Source: JAIPIY01 sp964489785
GTDB lineage: Bacteria; Patescibacteriota; Minisyncoccia; Phycocordibacterales; UBA1006
Length of the DNA stretch: 50,522 nucleotides
NCBI GenBank assembly: GCA_964489785.1
Contig: CAZAZY010000003.1
Location: forward strand, 1-50,522
Reading direction: 5' to 3'
Position 1 is the first letter of the stretch, and every line of letters begins with the position of its first letter. The notes under the pieces are model-generated. The model saw nothing but the letters and a program-made list of their open reading frames with translations, did not search any database and was not told the origin of the DNA. The position numbers and the translations under genes are program-made. Positions 31,836 to 39,678 of the stretch are shown here, piece after piece.

Positions 31836-31863
31836 TTGACTTTTAGCCTTTTTACTGTATTAT
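31836..31863 (+). promoter_or_regulatory. Promoter of the DUF3050-like gene
   Basis: TTGACT (31836-31841), 16 bases, TATTAT (31858-31863). The leader is about 27 bases and contains AAGGA three bases before the ATG, one of the few Shine-Dalgarno-like sites in the window. Confidence 0.6.
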
Positions 31864-31896
31864 AAAAACAGATGTTGTTTCATAAATTCTAAGGAC

Positions 31897-32481
31897 ATGT
31901 ACAAAAAAACTGTTGCTGAAATAAGGGAACTTCCCTGGAATCAGTATGACCCCAAAAAGATTGTCTATCTGAGCCTTTGCTCTGCGATAGAATTTGCTGA
32001 ATCACTTCGGTGTGCCATTACGACTTATCCCCAAAATGAAAATCTGGGAGAGATGGCTAATGGTGAATTGAAGACAAATAATTTGCGTTTTGAAGATTAT
32101 GCAACGTATGGAGATCACTGGGAATTCCTGGCTCATTTTTGTAGGAAATACAATATCAATGACATGACTGTCGGAGATGATTGTGTGGCCGCAAAAAATG
32201 AGTATTTGGAATCAGTACAAAATCTGGGCAGTAACAAAGTTCGAGCAATGACTATTTTCAGTCGCGAGCAAGAATTGCCAGATATTTTCCATAACATTGT
32301 CAAAGCACATGATTGGGATATTCTTGGTCTGGGTTTCTTCAAGTATTACCTTGACCGGCATATTGCTCTTGATAGTGCAGATGGTGGTCATGGAGAATTG
32401 ACCAAAGGTTTTCCCATGGATGATGAGATACTATTGAAATTCTATCAAGTCAGACTTCAATTGTACAAATCGTTAGAATAA
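31897..32481 (+). CDS. Heme-oxygenase-like helical protein (DUF3050-like)
   Basis: 194 residues, helical. The segment FFKYYLDRHIALDSADGGHG near the C-terminal third resembles the YYLxRHIxxDxxxHG signature of DUF3050 and related heme-oxygenase-like di-iron proteins, and the spacing of Glu/His/Asp residues supports a metal site. Earlier, IEFAESLRCAITTYP and EDYATYGDHWEFLAHFC fit helices of the same fold. Related enzymes act in small-molecule oxidation, but no substrate can be proposed. It is monocistronic, with its own promoter and terminator. Confidence 0.5.
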   Translation: MYKKTVAEIRELPWNQYDPKKIVYLSLCSAIEFAESLRCAITTYPQNENLGEMANGELKTNNLRFEDYATYGDHWEFLAHFCRKYNINDMTVGDDCVAAKNEYLESVQNLGSNKVRAMTIFSREQELPDIFHNIVKAHDWDILGLGFFKYYLDRHIALDSADGGHGELTKGFPMDDEILLKFYQVRLQLYKSLE

Positions 32482-32508
32482 AAGATCTGATTCATTGATC
32501 GCCAAATC

Positions 32509-32534
32509 GCCCCCAGAACACTGGGGGCTTTTTT
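32509..32534. terminator. Terminator between the DUF3050-like gene and rlmH
   Basis: GCCCCCAG / CTGGGGGC with loop AACA, then TTTTTT. Confidence 0.9.
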
Positions 32535-32994
32535 ATACATGATGATATTTTCCACCACCTAGTAAATTGGTGACTCGATATAGTTGTTCTGCCAGAACCA
32601 AGCGTGCCAGTTCATGGGGTAGGGTAAAAGATCCCAACCGTAGTACTAAATGTGCCTGTGATTGCAATTGTGTATCAATTCCGTATGCACCGCCAATAAT
32701 ACATACCATTCTTTTGATACCTGTGTGCATTTGTTTTTCGATATGATGCGAAAATGCAACTGTGGTAAAATCTTTACCCGTCTCATCTAATGCAATAATA
32801 TAATCTCCGGGTTGTAGTTTGGTTGCCAGTTTTTCAGATTCTTTTGTTCTGCATTGTGTGGGATTATCAATTCCCAATGGTTCTATGATTTCCAGTGATA
32901 GGGAAAAAGGGGATACAATGCGTTTTTGATATTCGGCAATCATAGGGTCATAGTCTGATTTTTTCTTGCCAATCGCCAGGATGTGTAATTTCAT
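32533..32994 (-). CDS. rlmH: 23S rRNA (pseudouridine-1915-N3)-methyltransferase
   Basis: 153 residues, normal length. SPOUT-class methyltransferase acting on helix 69 of assembled ribosomes. MKLHILAIGKKK starts the protein; YIIALDETGKDFTTVAFSHH, IIGGAYGID, LPHELARLVLAEQLYRV and the C-terminal KYHHV are the family's trefoil-knot signatures. A TACTAT -10 box ends seven bases before the ATG, so this gene is probably also leaderless. Confidence 0.95.
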   Translation of the reverse strand: MKLHILAIGKKKSDYDPMIAEYQKRIVSPFSLSLEIIEPLGIDNPTQCRTKESEKLATKLQPGDYIIALDETGKDFTTVAFSHHIEKQMHTGIKRMVCIIGGAYGIDTQLQSQAHLVLRLGSFTLPHELARLVLAEQLYRVTNLLGGGKYHHV

Positions 32995-33001
32995 AAAGGT
33001 T

Positions 33002-33030
33002 ATAGTAAAGAGAAAGGAGTAAAAAGTAAA
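33002..33030 (-). promoter_or_regulatory. Promoter of rlmH (leaderless)
   Basis: Minus-strand TTTACT (33030-33025), 17 bases, TACTAT (33007-33002). Confidence 0.5.
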
Positions 33031-33041
33031 GAGTGAGAGAT

Positions 33042-33731
33042 TTATTTTTCTGACCGAAGGCTAGTGACGCTTTCCCAAACTGCCCACATAGATAAGATAG
33101 CCAAAGCATACCACTGCACATTACCTGTGCTCGCTAAATCATAATCACGTAAAAAAATAAAAACGAGCCCGCTGACTAATGATATCCAGAAAAAAAGACA
33201 TATCCCCACCCATGTCATATAGGTAATAAAATGAGCCCTCACAATACCTGCATAGATACTACAAATTGCTAGCGAATTAGGCGATGATGAAAATAAAAAT
33301 ATTACCCCTTTTTCATTTTTTCTGAATCTATTTCCCATTCGTTCAATTGAGCCTTTGGCACCAAGTTTTTCTAAAACTTTATAGTATCCGTATTTACCCA
33401 GCAAATAATTCACCGTAGTGATAGCAATCATCGCTAAAACTCCAACCAAAATAATAAGAAACACATCATAATAGGTGCGACCAAGGGTAATGACTGCCAT
33501 AATAGCTATGGCTGACCCCGGAAAATATAGACCGAAAACAAATAATCCTTCCAGCATTAAACCGACCAGCAAGAATAGTAATCCAAAATTTTCAAAACCT
33601 GTTTGCATAATGAGAATAAACTCATTAGCCGAAGGCAATCCTAATAACCGGTATGTGAGTAAATACACAAGAAAGAATAAAACAATACTCCATTCAAATA
33701 GTGCCCCCAGGAAGAATCTTTTGATATTCAT
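33042..33731 (-). CDS. DedA/VTT-type membrane protein
   Basis: 229 residues from ATG 33731 (MNIKRFFLGALFEW). The longer open frame upstream overlaps the promoter. About five or six hydrophobic stretches are present. LMLEGLFVFGLYFPGSAIAI resembles the re-entrant loop with a conserved acidic residue and Pro-Gly of the DedA (VTT) superfamily, and RFRKNEKGVIFLFSSSPNSLAICSIYAGIVR resembles the second half (F.R.....AG). DedA proteins are lipid scramblases/flippases needed for membrane homeostasis. The match is by pattern only. Confidence 0.6.
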   Translation of the reverse strand: MNIKRFFLGALFEWSIVLFFLVYLLTYRLLGLPSANEFILIMQTGFENFGLLFLLVGLMLEGLFVFGLYFPGSAIAIMAVITLGRTYYDVFLIILVGVLAMIAITTVNYLLGKYGYYKVLEKLGAKGSIERMGNRFRKNEKGVIFLFSSSPNSLAICSIYAGIVRAHFITYMTWVGICLFFWISLVSGLVFIFLRDYDLASTGNVQWYALAILSMWAVWESVTSLRSEK

Positions 33732-33737
33732 GTAGGT

Positions 33738-33746
33738 AGTATAGCA
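33738..33746 (-). promoter_or_regulatory. Extended -10 promoter of the DedA-like gene (leaderless)
   Basis: Minus-strand TGCTATACT ends six bases before ATG 33731. It overlaps the upstream side of the tRNA-Glu promoter. Confidence 0.6.
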
Positions 33747-33759
33747 AATGGGTGCATGC

Positions 33760-33788
33760 TTGCGAAAGACTATAAAAATACGTACACT
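33760..33788 (+). promoter_or_regulatory. Promoter of tRNA-Glu
   Basis: TTGCGA (33760-33765), 17 bases, TACACT (33783-33788). It uses the same TTGCGA -35 as the nested tRNA-Ile locus. Confidence 0.65.
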
Positions 33789-33802
33789 GGTCATGTGATT
33801 TA

Positions 33803-33877
33803 GGTCCCATCGTCTAACGGTTAGGACGAATCCTTCTCAAGGATTAAATCGGAGTTCGATTCTCCGTGGGATCACCA
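33803..33877 (+). tRNA. tRNA-Glu (anticodon CUC)
   Basis: Acceptor GGTCCCA / TGGGATC, anticodon stem AATCC / GGATT with loop TTCTCAA (anticodon CTC), T arm CGGAG / CTCCG with TTCGATT. Discriminator A and an encoded CCA end (33875-33877), unlike the tRNA-Ile. An accessory gene flanked by short direct repeats follows immediately, a common integration context. Confidence 0.93.
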
Positions 33878-33887
33878 TTTAGAGTTA

Positions 33888-34711
33888 GCACGAGAAGATT
33901 ATAATTTATGGATAAATTAAAGAAAAAAGAAGAAAAAAAGATAGCTAAGAAACTAAATAAAAATCTTTCTTTAATTTATTCTAAATGTGAAATTATTTTA
34001 AAAAAACATACGGAAGGTGAAAGTATTAATGAAAAAGATTATATTTGGTTTGTATTTTCTGCTGATATTTATTATAGAATAAAAGATATATCTTTCTTGA
34101 ATAAAAAACTTAAAGAAACAAAAAATAACTTTGACAGTTCTTTGTATGTGCTAAGTAGGTCAGTATTGGAAACTTTTATTTACTTCAAATATCTCCTTTG
34201 TGAAGAAAATAAAATAATGTACCGACTGCGTGCTTTCGTCTGTTACTCAACTAGAAATAATGATATAAGTATTCTTAATTCCCTAAAGACGCTAGGAGGG
34301 AAAGGTAAATTTATTTTTAGCAGCGATCCTACTAGTATTCTTTCGGCTGAGATGCTTAATAAAAAAATAGTTGAATTAAATGATTCAATAACAGAATATA
34401 AGAATTTTTACAAAGAAGAATCTGCTTTTACTGATGAAATTGAGGTTTTCAAAAAAATTGAAAGAGTGGCGCAGAAATATGATGAAATTAAATGCATAAA
34501 TTCAATCACAGATGGCTCAGAAAATACAAGCATGGAATGGATGTACAATTATGTTTATAGATTTCAGTGTATGTCTGCTCATCAAAGCCTTAGAGATAAA
34601 GAAAAGGTCTTTAGTTTATTTGATAAGAATAAAGAATCAGACAATATACATATCCTCGGACTATTATCTGACATAACAGAACAAATTTTAATTTTATAGA
34701 CGCACGAGAAG
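33888..34711. repeat. 10-bp direct repeats flanking the DUF5677-like gene
   Basis: GCACGAGAAG occurs at 33888-33897 and at 34702-34711, exactly bracketing the 33908-34699 gene. The left copy lies 10 bases after tRNA-Glu. These could be attachment-site or target-duplication remnants, or chance. Confidence 0.45.
33908..34699 (+). CDS. DUF5677-like protein, accessory
   Basis: 263 residues, Lys/Asn/Ile-rich and AT-richer than most neighbours. The helical pattern (SLYVLSRSVLETFIYFKYLL, then RLRAFVCYSTRNN and YNYVYRFQCMSAHQSLRD) resembles DUF5677, in which a conserved R..LE helix and an H near the C-terminal third recur. That family is found sporadically in bacteria, often in variable regions, with no proven function. 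The Ser/His/Arg residues in RFQCMSAHQSLRD may form a site. It lies just after tRNA-Glu between two 10-bp direct repeats, suggesting acquisition. There is no obvious promoter of its own, so read-through from the tRNA is possible. Confidence 0.5.
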   Translation: MDKLKKKEEKKIAKKLNKNLSLIYSKCEIILKKHTEGESINEKDYIWFVFSADIYYRIKDISFLNKKLKETKNNFDSSLYVLSRSVLETFIYFKYLLCEENKIMYRLRAFVCYSTRNNDISILNSLKTLGGKGKFIFSSDPTSILSAEMLNKKIVELNDSITEYKNFYKEESAFTDEIEVFKKIERVAQKYDEIKCINSITDGSENTSMEWMYNYVYRFQCMSAHQSLRDKEKVFSLFDKNKESDNIHILGLLSDITEQILIL

Positions 34712-34763
34712 GGTTAAGTTATTTTTAATAAAAGTATTTAAAATAACCTTACTGGTCAATGAG

Positions 34764-36299
34764 TCAATTAATTCTATCTGTTGAACTCTCACACTTAGAA
34801 CACCATAGCCCATTTTTAATATCAGAAATTTTAGCCATCCAAGAGTGACCGTTCTTACATTGCCATTTCATTTTTACAGATGAATTGATATATTTTTTTG
34901 ATAAGCAAATACCTCTCATTTTTTCTGCTAGAGCATTTGCTTGCTTAATATTTAATATTCTACCAATATTCCGATCTTTGTAGCTACATTTAGGACACCA
35001 AGTTCCTCTATTTTTAATATGTCCAGGTTTTGCTTCCCATACATGACCTTCTTTACATTTCCATTTTAGTTTAGTATTTGAACCTAGATATTCTTTAGAG
35101 AGTAATTCTCCTTCATTGGTTAATGCTATATTTTGTAAATAAATTAATTGATTGTCAGGAACATAATAAGTCTGCTTAATTTCAAAATTTGTATTAATTT
35201 TTTTTGAATACGTTTTAGGTAAATTCTCTATAATATATTGTTTTAAATCTTCTGTTTGAATATAGTAAGGAATACCCATTAAAAAAATTCCTTTTGATTT
35301 GCAAACCTTCTTTTTAAGTTTATCATCATTGATTCGTTGCTTTAGCGAGTCATTGTCTCTGTGAAAAAAGCCATTCTTTTTATAGTGTTGAACACCTTGA
35401 TATTCAAAAGCTAATGAAAGTTCTTTAGAGTAACCATCTAACTCCATTTTATTTCCCCTAGAATTGACCAACCATATGGGCTTAATTTTAATAAATTTTG
35501 TGTTAAATAAGCTTTCAAATAGTATTCTTGTGTATCTTTCGTTTAAACCAGCAGAACATTCTGGGCACCAAGAATTTCTTCCTTTGATACTTTTTCCAGT
35601 TGTTTCCCATATATGCCCAAAGTTACATACGAATTTGAGCTTAGATGCATTATTTTTATATTCCTTAGACAAACATTCTCCACCTCGCTCCTTGGCAATT
35701 TTGTGGAATTCTTTTATGTTTAGAATTTCTTTTCCAGCACACTTTTTACACCAAGCGTTATTATTTACAATATTTATTGGTGAAACTTCCCAAACATGAC
35801 CTTTTTCACATTTCCATTTTAGCTTAATATTGGAGTTAATATATTCCTTAGACAAACATTCTCCACCTCGCTCGTTGGCAATTTCTTTCATTTTTTCAAT
35901 TGTATGTTTTTCTTTACCTGAGCAAATTAGACACCAGCTCTTACTATGCTTAATATGCATAGGTGTTGCTTCCCAAACATGACCTTTTTCACATTTCCAT
36001 TTTAGCTTAGTATTGGAGTTAATATATTCCTTAGACAAACATTCTCCACCTCGCTCCTTGGCAATTTTGTGGAATTGTTCAATAGATAATGGTTGGCTAC
36101 CTGCACAAACTGGACACCAAGTTCCTGCTCTTTTGCTGGAACCTTTTATTGAATGAGGAATTGCTTCCCAAACATGACCTTTTTCACATTTCCATTTTAG
36201 CTTAGTATTGGAGTTAATATATTCCTTAGACAAACATTCTCCACCTCGCTCCTTGGCAATTTCTTTCATTTTTTCAATTGTTCCAATTTGTCTTCCCAT
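34764..36299 (-). CDS. Zinc-ribbon repeat protein with an embedded PD-(D/E)xK-like nuclease domain
   Basis: 511 residues from ATG 36299 (MGRQIGTIEKMK), where a TATAAT box ends six bases upstream. Six units of about 60 residues, four before and two after the centre, each read like ERGGECLSKEYINSNTKLKW followed by C-x(n)-GHVWEA and C-x2-C, giving a Cys/His zinc ribbon per unit. Between unit 4 and 5 (about 270-390) comes MELDGYSKELSLAFEYQG followed by VQHYKK, then D-rich helices and GIFLMGIPYY, resembling the D...ExQ core of PD-(D/E)xK/Vsr-like endonucleases. Such proteins occur in mobile regions. A DNA-targeting nuclease or homing-like role is inferred, not shown. It uses a TGA stop. Confidence 0.7.
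   Translation of the reverse strand: MGRQIGTIEKMKEIAKERGGECLSKEYINSNTKLKWKCEKGHVWEAIPHSIKGSSKRAGTWCPVCAGSQPLSIEQFHKIAKERGGECLSKEYINSNTKLKWKCEKGHVWEATPMHIKHSKSWCLICSGKEKHTIEKMKEIANERGGECLSKEYINSNIKLKWKCEKGHVWEVSPINIVNNNAWCKKCAGKEILNIKEFHKIAKERGGECLSKEYKNNASKLKFVCNFGHIWETTGKSIKGRNSWCPECSAGLNERYTRILFESLFNTKFIKIKPIWLVNSRGNKMELDGYSKELSLAFEYQGVQHYKKNGFFHRDNDSLKQRINDDKLKKKVCKSKGIFLMGIPYYIQTEDLKQYIIENLPKTYSKKINTNFEIKQTYYVPDNQLIYLQNIALTNEGELLSKEYLGSNTKLKWKCKEGHVWEAKPGHIKNRGTWCPKCSYKDRNIGRILNIKQANALAEKMRGICLSKKYINSSVKMKWQCKNGHSWMAKISDIKNGLWCSKCESSTDRIN
35966..36262 (-). repeat. Exact 102-bp intragenic repeat
   Basis: 35966-36067 and 36161-36262 are identical over 102 bases (offset 195). Two more, diverged copies lie toward 35810 and 35650. 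The identity at third codon positions implies recent duplication or gene conversion between zinc-ribbon units. Confidence 0.8.
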
Positions 36300-36305
36300 T
36301 TCTAA

Positions 36306-36311
36306 ATTATA
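36306..36311 (-). promoter_or_regulatory. -10 box of the zinc-ribbon gene (leaderless)
   Basis: Minus-strand TATAAT ends six bases before ATG 36299; a second TATAAT lies upstream at 36334-36329. Confidence 0.5.
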
Positions 36312-36348
36312 CACTTTCTCAATTGATTATTATATAGTTCTATTGTGG

Positions 36349-36371
36349 TTAACAAGGACTGTCCTTGCTAA
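36349..36371. promoter_or_regulatory. 23-bp inverted repeat, possible operator
   Basis: CAAGGACTGTCCTTG (36353-36367) has perfect seven-base arms around a T, extended by TTA / TAA beyond one mismatch. It lies upstream of the zinc-ribbon gene, in a 220-base stretch where no other gene is seen. It may be a regulator-binding site or a recombination site. Confidence 0.3.
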
Positions 36372-36487
36372 AACTTTAAAGGTATTTAAACACTCCTTGC
36401 ATTAAAAAGTATCTTTTGATAAGATGTTTTTTATGTTACTTGGATTACATTATTACTCAAATAAAATCGGCCCAAATAGGATCTCGT

Positions 36488-36510
36488 AAACCGCCAAAAG
36501 CGGTTTTTTT
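36488..36510 (+). terminator. Orphan terminator upstream of the HelD-like gene
   Basis: AAACCGC / GCGGTTT with loop CAAAA, then seven Ts. No plus-strand gene lies upstream within 1.7 kb, so it either ends an unrecognised short RNA (about 36440-36510) or insulates the helicase gene. Confidence 0.75.
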
Positions 36511-36521
36511 AATACAATATT

Positions 36522-38345
36522 ATGGAAAAATATAAACAAGAACTTATAGAACAGGTAAAATCGCATATTGGTTTTATAAAACAAAAAATTCAACAAAGAT
36601 TGAATGATGTTACAGTATTGGCAAATACCAGCTTATCTCAGATCAGTAAAATGGCTCCAGCGGATCAGGTGGTATATATGGATCTGCGCGCAAATGCACA
36701 AAAACGGGTAGTTGAACTGGATCATCTGGATGGATCACCGTATTTTATAAAATGTAAAATCATAACGGAACAGGGACAAGAAGAAGAATATTTCTTTGCT
36801 AAACATGAATTTTCTGAACAATCAATTTATTCTTGGGTTGCTCCGGTGGCGGCGATACGTTTTGAATCTCCCGGTCAGACTTCGTACAAACTTCCCAGTG
36901 GTAAAACAAAAACAATAACTATTAAACAAAAAGAACAGTATATGATTGTCGATGGTACATTACTGTTCTTTTCTTTGGAATCTGAAAACAAACCCCGCGA
37001 ATTGATCTACCAAGAATATTTTACAAAACAAAAATCAGAATTTGCTCTTCCTGAAATTGTGGCTCAGATGGAAAAGGCACAAGATCAGGTTATTCGCGCA
37101 CATCACCGGGGTCCGATGATTATTTCAGGACCCGCAGGTTCCGGAAAAACAACGTTGGCTTTGCACCGCGTGGCGTATCTGACCCAGGCACCTGATACTG
37201 CTGAATTGTATCCTCCACGTTCTATTGTTATTTTTGTACAAGATACTGGAACCAAAGATTATTTCTCGACCTTGTTACCAGGATTGGGAATACGAGATGT
37301 AACCATAACCACATTTTCAGAATGGGCATTTTTGGTATTGAATATGGCGGGATATACCTATGTCGAAAGATACGGAGATAACGACGAAGAAAAAGATCTG
37401 TATGAATATCAAAAATTAAAAGCACTTCGAGAACATACCTCTTCTGTTTGGAGTAGAAATTATTTTACCGTGTTGTTTTCTCATTACGAAGATTATTTTT
37501 TAGCACAGAACAGTAAGCTATTTGCACGACAGAAAAAAGAGAAAAAACTGGATAGATTTGATTTGACCATTCTTTTGAAATTATATTTTGAAAAGTATAA
37601 AAAATTTGAAACAAAACGAGAATATCAAGTATGGGTAAAAGATAAACTGACCAACAGAACTGAAAATACATTGATATCATATTCTTTGGTGATTGTAGAT
37701 GAATTCCAAAACTATCTTCCCGAACAGTTACGTATTTTCAAAAATTGTTTACAAGAAAAAACACAATCTTCTGTATATGTGGGGGATATAGCTCAGCAGG
37801 TGAAACTGGGAACTATAAAAAATTGGAAAGATATTGACGAAGATGTTTCTTTGGAACGAAATATCCGACTGAACAAGGTCTACAGAAATACAAAAAATAT
37901 ATTGGATTACATTCAAACATTGGGATATAGCATTGAAATACCTGATGGATTAAAACAGGGTCCGGTGGTTACTGAAAAAATTATAGATACCATTCCCGAA
38001 GAAATAGCATATATAAAAGAATATCTACCAACATATGAAAAGGGAAGTATTGGTATTCTGGCAAAGAATGATGCGTATCTGGGCGATTTTAGAAAAGAAT
38101 TTGCAGATACAAAAAATATTCATGTACTGACTATGGTTGAATCACAAGGGGTAGAATTTGATATTGTATTTATTGTGGGAATACACAAAGAAAGTTTCGA
38201 GGTCGTGTATCACGATGGCGCCTTGGCAGAATATATCGAAGAAAGAAAAAGAATACAAAAAGATATTTTGTATGTGGCATTAACTCGTGCTATCACGGAA
38301 CTTCATATTTTGGGTAGAGAAAAATTAAAACATTTTGTGAATTAA
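36522..38345 (+). CDS. UvrD/HelD-like superfamily 1 helicase
   Basis: 607 residues. The N-terminus (about 1-70) is a helical arm (IEQVKSHIGFIKQKIQQRL), followed by a beta-rich insert, then Walker A GPAGSGKTTLALHRVAYL (about 204-221), motif II as VIVDEFQNYLPEQ (DEAQD altered to DEFQN), GDIAQQVKLG, motif IV region NKVYRNTKNI, motif V VESQGVEFDIVFIVGI and motif VI LYVALTRAITELHIL. The ALHR.AYL after the P-loop and the N-terminal coiled arm are typical of HelD, which removes stalled RNA polymerase; other UvrD-like helicases remain possible. TACAAT sits unusually close (three bases) to the ATG. Confidence 0.82.
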   Translation: MEKYKQELIEQVKSHIGFIKQKIQQRLNDVTVLANTSLSQISKMAPADQVVYMDLRANAQKRVVELDHLDGSPYFIKCKIITEQGQEEEYFFAKHEFSEQSIYSWVAPVAAIRFESPGQTSYKLPSGKTKTITIKQKEQYMIVDGTLLFFSLESENKPRELIYQEYFTKQKSEFALPEIVAQMEKAQDQVIRAHHRGPMIISGPAGSGKTTLALHRVAYLTQAPDTAELYPPRSIVIFVQDTGTKDYFSTLLPGLGIRDVTITTFSEWAFLVLNMAGYTYVERYGDNDEEKDLYEYQKLKALREHTSSVWSRNYFTVLFSHYEDYFLAQNSKLFARQKKEKKLDRFDLTILLKLYFEKYKKFETKREYQVWVKDKLTNRTENTLISYSLVIVDEFQNYLPEQLRIFKNCLQEKTQSSVYVGDIAQQVKLGTIKNWKDIDEDVSLERNIRLNKVYRNTKNILDYIQTLGYSIEIPDGLKQGPVVTEKIIDTIPEEIAYIKEYLPTYEKGSIGILAKNDAYLGDFRKEFADTKNIHVLTMVESQGVEFDIVFIVGIHKESFEVVYHDGALAEYIEERKRIQKDILYVALTRAITELHILGREKLKHFVN

Positions 38346-38396
38346 TAGAGGGTGGGTTAGTAAGACCCTTGCTAAAAAGACGCCAGTATCTTTTTG

Positions 38397-38405
38397 TGCT
38401 AGTAT
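38397..38405 (+). promoter_or_regulatory. Extended -10 promoter (leaderless)
   Basis: TGCTAGTAT ends eight bases before ATG 38414. Confidence 0.45.
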
Positions 38406-38413
38406 GTAAATAT

Positions 38414-38761
38414 ATGGAGAATATAAAACCACAACAATCAGAAAAAGTATTATTAGATAGTCTGGCTATGGATTTTCAAAATCTGGCGGTAAGTTTTCAA
38501 GAAAAAGGCGCTGGAGAAGATATATATACTTTGGCACGAACATTAATGGTTACTTTGCAAAGATTGGGACAAGCTAATCCTGATGAATCTAAAAAAATGC
38601 GAGAATATATCAAAGAAGAATCATTTACTATAAAAGAATTAATCAACCGAGCAATGCATTTTTCTACCGAAGGTGAATTAGAAAACATTAAAAAAGAAAT
38701 GAATGAGCTGAATGTTCATATGCAACACAAGGGAATGCTGGATCATACTTCCGGAAATTAG
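38414..38761 (+). CDS. Hypothetical helical protein
   Basis: 115 residues from ATG 38414; the open frame extends 15 codons upstream but crosses the -10 box. Acidic/basic helices (LLDSLAMDFQNLAVSFQEK, ARTLMVTLQRLGQANPDES, GELENIKKEMNELNVHMQ) suggest a small coiled-coil or helical bundle. No family is recognised. It sits between the helicase and a small membrane protein in the same direction. Confidence 0.55.
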   Translation: MENIKPQQSEKVLLDSLAMDFQNLAVSFQEKGAGEDIYTLARTLMVTLQRLGQANPDESKKMREYIKEESFTIKELINRAMHFSTEGELENIKKEMNELNVHMQHKGMLDHTSGN

Positions 38762-38809
38762 TTTATTTATTAAAATATACTAAACATTACTTACTATTTA
38801 AATTATTAT

Positions 38810-39028
38810 ATGAATCAAAAAGCTTTTAATTATGTCACTGGTGCTATTTTCTGTGTTGTTGCAACATTACATCTGATACGTGCTATTTTGGGGTGGCAAG
38901 TATTTGTTGCGGAAACAGAAATTGTTGTAGGAGTTTCTGTAGTCGCATTTATTTGTGCATTATTGTTGGCATATTCTGCTTTTGCGTTGAATAAAAAAGA
39001 ACCAACTGAAAATAATAAAAATCTATAA
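38810..39028 (+). CDS. Small membrane protein, two helices
   Basis: 72 residues with two hydrophobic segments (about 8-26, YVTGAIFCVVATLHLIRAI, and 38-60, VVGVSVVAFICALLLAYSAF) and a charged C-terminus (NKKEPTENNK). It fits a generic small two-helix membrane protein; no function is recognised. The 48-base gap from the preceding gene contains TATA-like boxes but no clear promoter. Confidence 0.55.
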   Translation: MNQKAFNYVTGAIFCVVATLHLIRAILGWQVFVAETEIVVGVSVVAFICALLLAYSAFALNKKEPTENNKNL

Positions 39029-39040
39029 TTAAGTATAAAA

Positions 39041-39077
39041 AATAAAAAAGGTTGACGCACGATGTGTACGTCAACCT
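39041..39077 (-). terminator. Terminator of the 39098 membrane-protein gene
   Basis: AGGTTGACG (39049-39057) pairs with CGTCAACCT (39069-39077). On the minus strand a T-rich tract follows. Confidence 0.75.
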
Positions 39078-39097
39078 CTTTGGTTGTTGGGATTGTC

Positions 39098-39526
39098 TTA
39101 GGTGACGATCCCTGATTTCTCTATGCCCAAGGCCCCCATGAATCCAACAATGCCGGAAAGAACGATTGCGTAAACACGCAATTGATCAACCTGGAATGTC
39201 GTCATGTCCATCGAAAATGGAATTGGCATGACGATTGAAAAGGCACCAAGGAATATTAATACCATGCATACCGACAGAATTCTGATTCCCAGATCAGTGA
39301 AAGAAAACCGTTCTCTTTCACCGGTATAGCCACCGTGGTAAGCCAATGACATAAATAGGGTTATGACCGGAAGACCGCTGGTGACCATCATTGCCTTGAG
39401 CATGATGTTCGTCAACGCATGTACAAATGGTATTTCTGGCATCAGTGAGCAAAGGCAAACAAGAACAATGCTACCAACAGCTGAAATTACTGCTGCGATT
39501 ATCCAAAGGTTTTTCAACGTTTTCAT
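39098..39526 (-). CDS. Hypothetical membrane protein, four helices
   Basis: 142 residues. Hydrophobic segments at about 7-27 (LWIIAAVISAVGSIVLVCLC), 40-63, 80-103 (LGIRILSVCMVLIFLGAFSIV) and 118-138 (VYAIVLSGIVGFMGALG). A cytoplasmic-looking loop (YHGGYTGERERFSF) separates helices 2 and 3. No family is recognised. It is transcribed alone, convergent with the small membrane protein upstream and divergent from the M23 peptidase gene. Confidence 0.6.
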   Translation of the reverse strand: MKTLKNLWIIAAVISAVGSIVLVCLCSLMPEIPFVHALTNIMLKAMMVTSGLPVITLFMSLAYHGGYTGERERFSFTDLGIRILSVCMVLIFLGAFSIVMPIPFSMDMTTFQVDQLRVYAIVLSGIVGFMGALGIEKSGIVT

Positions 39527-39663
39527 GAGATGTATTTCAATTGTGAATGTCCAATGATTGACAGATATATGCGTTCACTGTCTAAATATATTATATCATA
39601 TTTGTATAAGAAGTCAATATATGCTGATTATATCTTGTAATGAGATTATAAAGCACATATGTG

Positions 39664-39672
39664 TGCTATGAT
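39664..39672 (+). promoter_or_regulatory. Extended -10 promoter of the M23 peptidase gene (leaderless)
   Basis: TGCTATGAT ends six bases before ATG 39679. Confidence 0.6.
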
Positions 39673-39678
39673 GAATGT

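Noticed and set aside
35630..36262. CRISPR-like spaced repeats
   Set aside because: The repeats are about 180-195 bp apart, are in frame, and encode zinc ribbons; there is no short-repeat/spacer structure or cas gene in the window.
36372..36510. A small RNA ending at the orphan terminator at 36488-36510
   Set aside because: No promoter with acceptable spacing could be seen upstream, so no separate RNA feature was called.
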